Assembly: GCA_032095175.1 (NCBI GenBank)
Contig: DAMCZI010000064.1
Location: forward strand, 1-20,396
Length of the DNA: 20,396 nt
Direction of reading: 5' to 3'
DNA from: DAMCZI01 sp032095175
Lineage (GTDB): Bacteria > Bacillota > Clostridia > Clostridiales > Caloramatoraceae
The position numbers and the translations under genes are program-made. Of this stretch, positions 15,797-20,396 are shown piece by piece. The notes beneath the pieces were generated by a model. That model did not search any database, was not told where the DNA came from, and worked only from the letters and a program-made list of their open reading frames with translations. Every line of letters starts with the position of its first letter. Position 1 is the first letter of the stretch.

Positions 15797-16515
15797 TGAA
15801 ATTAGAGGAAGTTTTATATGATGGTATAAAGGCATATGGTATAGAGCTTAATGATAAACAGATTAAAGGCTTTTTAATATATAAGGATTTACTTAAGGAA
15901 TGGAATGAAAAAATAAACTTAACTGCTATAACCGATGACTATGAAATAATAGTAAAGCATTTTATAGATTCTGTCTCCATATTAAAATGTGGAATAGTAA
16001 AAGAAGGAATGACTTTAATTGATGTAGGGACAGGAGCGGGTTTTCCAGGGATACCACTAAAAATAGTTTTTCCAGAACTTGAAGTTGTGCTTTTAGATTC
16101 CTTAAATAAAAGACTTAACTTTTTAAATGAAGTTATTGAACAGCTTGAACTTAAAAATATAAGAACTATACATGGAAGAGCAGAAGATATGTCAAGAAAA
16201 CCTGAATATAGAGAAAGATTTGATATAGCAACTGCAAGAGCTGTTGCAAATATGTCAGTGCTTTCAGAATACTGTATTCCATATGTAAAGGTAGGAGGAC
16301 ACTTTATTGCTTTGAAGGGTCCATCTGTTGAAGAAGAGCTTAAAGATGGAAAGAACGCTATAGGATCCCTTGGAGGTAAAGTTAAAGGAGTAGTTGAAGG
16401 GGAAATATATGGTGAAGAATTAAGCCACAAAATTGTTGTTGTCGAAAAGGTATCAAGTACCTTAGCAAAATATCCTAGAAAAGCAGGACAGATAGAAAAA
16501 AAGCCTATAAGATGA
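15796..16515 (+). CDS. rsmG: 16S rRNA (guanine-527-N7)-methyltransferase RsmG
   Basis: This SAM-dependent enzyme makes m7G527 in 16S rRNA; loss gives low-level streptomycin resistance in many bacteria. The 239 residues have the SAM-binding motif DVGTGAGFPG (76-85), the upstream block LTAITDDYEIIVKHFIDS (42-59) and the C-terminal AKYPRKAGQIEKKPI typical of the family. The ATG overlaps the mnmG stop codon as TAATG, so translation is probably coupled. It is the last gene of this group; a 171-bp AT-rich gap without a clear terminator precedes noc. Confidence 0.98.
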   Translation: MKLEEVLYDGIKAYGIELNDKQIKGFLIYKDLLKEWNEKINLTAITDDYEIIVKHFIDSVSILKCGIVKEGMTLIDVGTGAGFPGIPLKIVFPELEVVLLDSLNKRLNFLNEVIEQLELKNIRTIHGRAEDMSRKPEYRERFDIATARAVANMSVLSEYCIPYVKVGGHFIALKGPSVEEELKDGKNAIGSLGGKVKGVVEGEIYGEELSHKIVVVEKVSSTLAKYPRKAGQIEKKPIR

Positions 16516-16686
16516 CGAAAATAAAATGTAATATACAAAATTATGAATAATAATGTAAAACGGTTCTATATTGCAACTAGAAGGAAAAGGAAATTATATA
16601 TAGAAATATAAGTTAAAGCATTCATATTACACTAGTGGCATTGTACAAGATGTTTTTGTTTAAATTTAATTAAAGGGATGGTGCAA

Positions 16687-17475
16687 ATGAGGGCTGAAAG
16701 GGAAGTTAAAAATATACCTATAAATCTTATAAGACCAAATACATACCAGCCAAGAAAAAAGTTTAATAATGATACAATAATTGAACTATCACAATCCATT
16801 AGAGAATATGGAGTCCTTCAGCCAATAAGTGTTAGAAAAAATGGAAGCAGCTATTATGAGCTTGTAGCTGGAGAAAGAAGGTTACGGGCATCACAGCTTG
16901 CGGGACTTACTGAAATACCAGCCATAGTAGTTGATATGTCAGATACAGAATCTGCAGTAATTGCATTGATTGAAAATCTTCAAAGAGAGGATTTGGATTT
17001 TATAGAGGAAGCTGAAGGGTATTATAACCTAATTAAGGATCATGGCTTTACACAGGATGAATTAGCTAGAAGAATAGGAAAAAGGCAATCTACAATAGCA
17101 AATAAGCTTAGAATATTAAAGCTTTCAGATAGTGTAAAGAGTATGATTGTAAAGGAAGGTCTTACAGAGAGACATGCCAGAGCTCTTTTAAAGCTGCCTC
17201 AAGAAGAATTACAATTAAAAGTTATTGATGATGTAATAAAAGGTGGGTTAAATGTTAAAAAGACTGAGGATTTAATAGATAGTCAATTAAAAAAAATGAC
17301 GAATAATGTCAATAATAAGACAGAAAAAAAGATGAAGTTTAAGTGGTCTATTAATCCAAGGGTGATAGTAAATACACTAAAACAAATAATGGATAAAAAT
17401 GGAATTAAGGCAGAATATTCACATAAAGAAAAAGATGATTGTATGGAAATAATAGTAAGAATACCGAAAAATTAA
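16687..17475 (+). CDS. noc: Nucleoid occlusion protein Noc (ParB-like)
   Basis: Noc is a ParB paralogue that spreads from NBS sites and blocks division over the nucleoid. I take the ATG at 16687 (MRAEREVKNIPIN, 262 residues), 9 bases after AAAGGG; the ATG at 16678 directly abuts that ribosome site and would add only MVQ. The CTP-binding motif is GERRLR (62-67), followed by ENLQREDLDFIEEAE and the helix-turn-helix GKRQSTIANKLRILKL (131-146). Four residues known to set Noc specificity are present: Q134, K140, K145 and R162. The N terminus lacks the amphipathic membrane-targeting helix of B. subtilis Noc. Terminator follows at once. Confidence 0.88.
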   Translation: MRAEREVKNIPINLIRPNTYQPRKKFNNDTIIELSQSIREYGVLQPISVRKNGSSYYELVAGERRLRASQLAGLTEIPAIVVDMSDTESAVIALIENLQREDLDFIEEAEGYYNLIKDHGFTQDELARRIGKRQSTIANKLRILKLSDSVKSMIVKEGLTERHARALLKLPQEELQLKVIDDVIKGGLNVKKTEDLIDSQLKKMTNNVNNKTEKKMKFKWSINPRVIVNTLKQIMDKNGIKAEYSHKEKDDCMEIIVRIPKN

Positions 17476-17500
17476 TGTGGGACGATGTCCCACATTTTTT
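17476..17500 (+). terminator. noc terminator, possibly bidirectional
   Basis: A perfect 8-bp stem TGTGGGAC (17476-17483) with GTCCCACA (17487-17494), a GAT loop and six T bases begins right after the noc stop codon. On the minus strand the same stem is followed by TTAATTTTT, so it can also end the convergent gene at 17499-17768. Confidence 0.9.
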
Positions 17501-17768
17501 ATATTTTATTTAGAAGCAATAGTACGCCTATTACAATGAAGGCTAGTGCTGCAGCTTTTTGAATATATACAGCAGGTATGTATTTGTTTAAGACTGAGCC
17601 TAGAATGACTCCAACAAGTGATGAACATACAAGTGCAAGTGATGACCCTATGAATACTGATAGTTTAGAACCAGATTGGGCTGAAAGAAGCATAGTTGTT
17701 AATTGGGTTTTGTCTCCAAGTTCGGCTATAAAAACTAAAAAAAACGTAGAAATTATTAATTTTATCAT
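17499..17768 (-). CDS. GDT1/TMEM165-family (UPF0016) half-size cation transporter
   Basis: This 89-residue integral membrane protein has the family motif E-x-G-D-K-T in AELGDKTQL (E16, D19, K20) near the N terminus. Hydrophobic segments lie at about 2-15, 37-58 and 66-86. Characterised relatives, such as Vibrio cholerae MneA, export Mn2+, and eukaryotic Gdt1/TMEM165 moves Mn2+ or Ca2+ against H+. Most members carry two copies of the motif in one chain of about 200 residues; this has only one and must act as a dimer or with a partner not in this window. The ATG follows AGGAGG. It is head-on to replication and to its neighbours. Confidence 0.85.
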   Translation of the reverse strand: MIKLIISTFFLVFIAELGDKTQLTTMLLSAQSGSKLSVFIGSSLALVCSSLVGVILGSVLNKYIPAVYIQKAAALAFIVIGVLLLLNKI

Positions 17769-17786
17769 AAAATCCTCCTAAAGTAT

Positions 17787-17814
17787 TTGATATAAAAGAA
17801 TGTTACTGTAAAAT
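17787..17814 (+). promoter_or_regulatory. Candidate parA promoter
   Basis: TTGATA (17787-17792), a 16-base spacer and TAAAAT (17809-17814) lie about 40 bases before parA in the 88-bp gap shared with the divergent transporter gene. The match is fair, but the gap is AT-rich. Confidence 0.4.
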
Positions 17815-17856
17815 ATATATTAGAGGAATAACAAAAATATAACGGGAGGTACAGAA

Positions 17857-18630
17857 GTGGGGAAAATAATTTCAATATTTAATCAAAAAGGGGGTGTGGG
17901 TAAGACTACTACCAACATCAACCTTTCTGCATATGTGGCATCCATGGGAAAGAAAGTTCTTATAGTAGATATCGACCCTCAAGGAAATAGTACAAGCGGT
18001 TTGGGTATAGACAAAAACAAGCTTGAAAATTCCATATATGATGTTATAATGGGGATATCGCCTGAAGAGGTAATAATTGATACTCCTGTAGAAAATCTGC
18101 AAATAATTCCTTCAAGTATGGAGCTTGCAGGTGCTGAAATTGAACTTACAGCAAAAATGAACAGGGAAAATAAATTAAAAGAAGCCCTAACAATGATTAA
18201 AGACAGATATGATTACATTTTCATAGATTGTCCACCATCTCTAGGACTCCTTACAATAAATGCCCTAACAGCATCAAACAGTGTAATTATACCAATACAA
18301 TGTGAATTCTATGCCCTTGAAGGTGTTGAACAGCTTATGAATACAGTACAGCTTGTACGAAAAAATCTTAACAAAAATCTTGAGATACAAGGTGTAGTAA
18401 TGAGTATGTTCGATGGAAGAACAAATCTTTCAATAGAGGTAGTAGAAGAGGTTAAAAAGCATTTTAGAGGTAAGGTATATACATCGATAATTCCTAGAAA
18501 TGTTAGACTTGCAGAAGCTCCCAGCTATGGATTACCAATAATGCTTTACGATAAAAATTGTAGAGGTGCTGAAGCATATATGGAACTTGCCGAGGAGTTT
18601 CTCGAAAATGATAATGGCGGTGATGAATAA
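17857..18630 (+). CDS. parA: Chromosome partitioning ATPase ParA (Soj)
   Basis: ParA is a Walker-type ATPase that coats DNA as an ATP dimer and, stimulated by ParB, drives separation of newly copied origins; in B. subtilis Soj also controls DnaA. The 257 residues show the deviant Walker A KGGVGKTT (11-18) with the signature lysine K11, DIDPQGNST (38-46) and the Walker B aspartate D124 in IFIDCPPSLG. The start is GTG at 17857, preceded by GGGAGGT at 6 bases. Its stop overlaps the parB start by one base. There is no N-terminal DNA-binding domain, as is normal for chromosomal ParA. Confidence 0.98.
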   Translation: MGKIISIFNQKGGVGKTTTNINLSAYVASMGKKVLIVDIDPQGNSTSGLGIDKNKLENSIYDVIMGISPEEVIIDTPVENLQIIPSSMELAGAEIELTAKMNRENKLKEALTMIKDRYDYIFIDCPPSLGLLTINALTASNSVIIPIQCEFYALEGVEQLMNTVQLVRKNLNKNLEIQGVVMSMFDGRTNLSIEVVEEVKKHFRGKVYTSIIPRNVRLAEAPSYGLPIMLYDKNCRGAEAYMELAEEFLENDNGGDE

Positions 18631-19493
18631 TGGCAGCTAAAGCTAAAAAGAGCGCCCTTGGAAAAGGACTAGGTGCATTAATACCTGATATGGATAATGA
18701 AATTGTTTCTGATAAGAATCAAGGTATACTAGAAATCGATATAAATAAGGTAACTCCAAATAAATTTCAACCTCGTAAGAATTTTGATGAAGAAAAACTC
18801 CAGGAACTATCACAGTCAATTAAGGAAAACGGTATAATACAACCAATAATAGTTAATAAGTCAGGAAAGTTTTATAATATAATTGCAGGAGAAAGAAGAT
18901 GGCGAGCTGCAAGAATAGCTGGGCTAAAGACAGTTCCTGTTATAGAGAAAGATCTTACTGAAAAAGAAATTATGGAGATTTCCCTTATTGAAAACCTTCA
19001 AAGAGAGGATTTGAATCCAATTGAAGAAGCATTAGCTTATAGAAGGCTAATGGATGAATTTTCTTTGACTCAGGAAGAAATATCAGTTAGGGTAGGAAAA
19101 TCAAGACCTGTTATTGCAAATTCACTAAGATTGCTTAACCTTGATAAGAGAGTAATACAATACATAGTTGAAGGAACTATAAGTGAAGGCCACGGACGAG
19201 TTCTTGCAGGAATTGATAGCTTTGAACTACAGTATGAGGTTGCTAAGAGAATAATTGATGAGGGATTAAACGTAAGACAAACAGAAAAGCTTGCTAGAAG
19301 TCTGAATGATAATAGAAGCAAGAAGAAAGAGAAGGTAAAAACAGATATATACATTAAAGAAATTGAAGACAGATTAAAAACAGTTCTTGGTACAAAGGTA
19401 ACCATAAATAAAGGAAACAAAAAGAGTAAAATCGAGATTGAGTACTATTCAAATGAAGACCTTGAAAGAATTTTGGATATTTTTAATGTATAA
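18630..19493 (+). CDS. parB: Chromosome partitioning protein ParB (Spo0J)
   Basis: ParB is a CTP-dependent DNA clamp that loads at parS, recruits SMC and stimulates ParA. The 287 residues begin with the ParA-activating motif LGKGLGALIPD (10-20), then PNKFQPRKNF and the CTPase motif GERRWRAAR (88-96). ENLQREDLNPIEEA follows, then the parS-reading helix-turn-helix GKSRPVIANSLRLL (156-169) and a C-terminal dimerisation domain. Specificity residues R159 and G187 are of parS type, unlike the Noc paralogue upstream. The ATG overlaps the parA stop (TAATG), so translation is coupled. A perfect parS begins at the base after its stop codon. Confidence 0.98.
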   Translation: MAAKAKKSALGKGLGALIPDMDNEIVSDKNQGILEIDINKVTPNKFQPRKNFDEEKLQELSQSIKENGIIQPIIVNKSGKFYNIIAGERRWRAARIAGLKTVPVIEKDLTEKEIMEISLIENLQREDLNPIEEALAYRRLMDEFSLTQEEISVRVGKSRPVIANSLRLLNLDKRVIQYIVEGTISEGHGRVLAGIDSFELQYEVAKRIIDEGLNVRQTEKLARSLNDNRSKKKEKVKTDIYIKEIEDRLKTVLGTKVTINKGNKKSKIEIEYYSNEDLERILDIFNV

Positions 19494-19509
19494 TGTTTCA
19501 CGTGAAACA
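19494..19509. other. parS: parS centromere site
   Basis: TGTTTCACGTGAAACA is an exact match to the bacterial parS consensus, and the palindrome extends by one base on each side (19493-19510). It starts immediately after the parB stop codon. This is the loading site for the ParB encoded next to it. It is the only perfect copy I saw in the window. Confidence 0.97.
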
Positions 19510-19527
19510 TTATGGCGAAAGCATTGA

Positions 19528-19587
19528 TATATGCTGCATACAGACTACTTCAATTTAAATATAGTAGCGTTTAATGCAGCCTATATA
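19528..19587. repeat. Hairpin-forming repeat after parS
   Basis: TATATGCTGCAT (19528-19539) and ATGCAGCCTATATA (19574-19587) are inverted copies differing by a 2-base bulge, with an inner pair CTACT/AGTAG (19545-19549 and 19563-19567). The 11-mer TATATGCTGCA occurs again at 20298-20308. It fills most of the gap between parS and the DUF4446 gene. It lacks a T-run, so it is unlikely to be the parB terminator. Confidence 0.5.
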
Positions 19588-19622
19588 GACGAGAAATGAC
19601 AATAATAATAGGAGTTGAAATT

Positions 19623-20123
19623 ATGCAGATGGTATTAGAATATATAAAGGATTATGAGGTTTTTATTTTAATTGCGGTTATGGCGTTAGTCATAATACTT
19701 ATATTTATTGAAACTCTTAATAGAGTTGAAATAAGAAGAGTTGAAAAAAGATACAAAAAGATGATGAAAGGTTCTATGGGTAAGAGCATTGAAGAAATGG
19801 TTCTTGAACATACAAATTTGGTTAACCAATCTTTAGAATCTGTTGAGGAGATCAAAAATGCTTATACTCAAATTCAATCAAGGGTTACCAACTGTATACA
19901 GAAATATGCAGTTGTTAGATACAGAGCCTTTGATGATGTAGGAAGTGATTTAAGCTATTCCATAGCACTTCTTGATGATAAAAATAATGGAGTAGTTATT
20001 ACAGGTATATACGGAAGAAATGAATCCACAACCTTTGCAAAACCAATTGAAAATGGTATTTCAAAATACGATTTATCCGATGAAGAAAAGCAAGCAATAA
20101 GAAACGCCCTAAATGGCAGATAA
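19623..20123 (+). CDS. DUF4446 family membrane-anchored protein
   Basis: This 166-residue protein has one N-terminal membrane segment (about 12-30), a charged helical stretch likely to form a coiled coil (about 32-90) and a C-terminal globular part with YAVVRYRAFDDVGSDLSYSI and GVVITGIYGRNESTTFAKPI. These blocks are typical of the DUF4446 family, which is often encoded just after parB in clostridia; its function is not known. The ATG at 19623 is chosen because GGAG lies 8 bases upstream; an in-frame ATG at 19596 has no good ribosome site. It is a single gene closed by its own terminator. A link to chromosome or envelope biology is suggested only by position. Confidence 0.85.
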   Translation: MQMVLEYIKDYEVFILIAVMALVIILIFIETLNRVEIRRVEKRYKKMMKGSMGKSIEEMVLEHTNLVNQSLESVEEIKNAYTQIQSRVTNCIQKYAVVRYRAFDDVGSDLSYSIALLDDKNNGVVITGIYGRNESTTFAKPIENGISKYDLSDEEKQAIRNALNGR

Positions 20124-20164
20124 ACAAGTTGTCTGTACAACCATGTGCAGACAACTTGTTTTTT
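20123..20164 (+). terminator. DUF4446 gene terminator
   Basis: A stem of up to 17 bp, with perfect 13-base arms AACAAGTTGTCTG (20123-20135) and their inverse (20148-20160), has a 4-base loop and a run of six T bases. It starts on the last base of the stop codon. It is one of the longest terminator stems in the window. Confidence 0.93.
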
Positions 20165-20396
20165 ATATAGTAGCCTTCCTAGGTTTATTTGTAATAGACC
20201 GTGAAGGTCAAGAAATATTGCTTCCGTCGACTACTCCGCTCGCAAAGAAGTTGTAAGATGTCAAAATGGCGAGAGCCTTAGAACTTTTGAGAACTCGTAT
20301 ATGCTGCAAAATTCTAACATTTCGTTCATTCAAACAGCCTGGGGTCAAAGCTATTAAGCAGGGCTGTTTGAATGAACAAAACGTAAGAATTTTAAT
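20165..20396. repeat. Unexplained structured element with 32-bp inverted repeat
   Basis: No gene is visible. Bases 20308-20339 and 20362-20393 are inverted copies of each other, 29 of 32 matching, around a 22-base centre; the inner 16 bp (GTTCATTCAAACAGCC and its inverse) are perfect. Upstream lie a small hairpin GACC-GTGA-AGGTC (around 20200-20211) and a locally GC-richer patch (20221-20250) unlike the surrounding DNA. The element runs to the window edge, so its far end is unknown. It could be a dispersed repeat, a non-autonomous mobile element or a structured RNA. Confidence 0.55.

Noticed and set aside
16516..16686. Promoter for noc (TTGCAA with TATATA, 18-base spacer, at 16571-16600)
   Set aside because: The gap is so AT-rich that several equally weak -35/-10 pairs exist, so none can be preferred.
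1..20396. CRISPR array, tRNA genes, transposase or defence system
   Set aside because: I saw no regularly spaced repeats, tRNA-like cloverleaf or CCA-type ends, transposase frames or defence genes. Gene content is conserved origin-region housekeeping.

Overview
The window is the chromosomal replication-origin neighbourhood of a low-GC Firmicute, most likely a member of the Clostridiaceae. The evidence is AT-rich DNA, strong AGGAGG-type ribosome binding sites, the order gyrA-gyrB-remB-recF-yaaA-dnaN-dnaA-oriC-rpmH-rnpA-yidD-yidC-jag-mnmE-mnmG-rsmG-noc-parA-parB, and the clostridial style of several proteins (no lipoprotein signal on YidC, short Noc). I cannot name the species from the sequence.

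Left arm (about 1-9338, all on the minus strand, reading away from the origin): dnaA, dnaN (with its own terminator), yaaA/rlbA (S4 RNA-binding), recF, remB, gyrB and gyrA. gyrA ends in a strong terminator at 235-260, followed by two tandem consensus promoters and a leader typical of rRNA operons. An rrn operon therefore almost certainly starts just beyond base 1, as it does after gyrA in Bacillus subtilis. A short palindromic repeat sits between yaaA and recF.

Origin: two clusters of DnaA boxes flank dnaA, giving a bipartite oriC. One lies in the 525-bp rpmH-dnaA gap (9339-9863). The other lies in the 258-bp dnaA-dnaN gap (7728-7985), which also carries a clear DnaA-trio array next to a G-run and an AT-rich stretch. 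That array marks the likely unwinding site.

Right arm (9864 onward, plus strand): rpmH (from a perfect TTGACA-17-TATAAT promoter), rnpA, yidD, yidC and jag/khpB form the ribosome, RNase P and membrane-insertion cluster, closed by a terminator at 12008-12042. Next come mnmE, mnmG and rsmG (tRNA and rRNA modification), then noc, a lone head-on half-size GDT1-family transporter gene, and parA-parB with a perfect parS site directly abutting the parB stop codon. A DUF4446 membrane protein gene with its own terminator follows. The last 200 bases hold an unexplained structured element with a 32-bp inverted repeat.

How the genes work together: DnaA opens the origin, DnaN clamps the polymerase, gyrase relieves supercoils and RecF helps repair gaps. 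ParA and ParB acting at parS segregate the origin, and Noc ties division to the nucleoid. Gene content is conserved housekeeping and I found no novel multi-gene system. The points most worth a second look are the origin architecture, the Noc/ParB specificity split with a missing Noc membrane anchor, the dispersed palindromic repeats, and the terminal inverted-repeat element.
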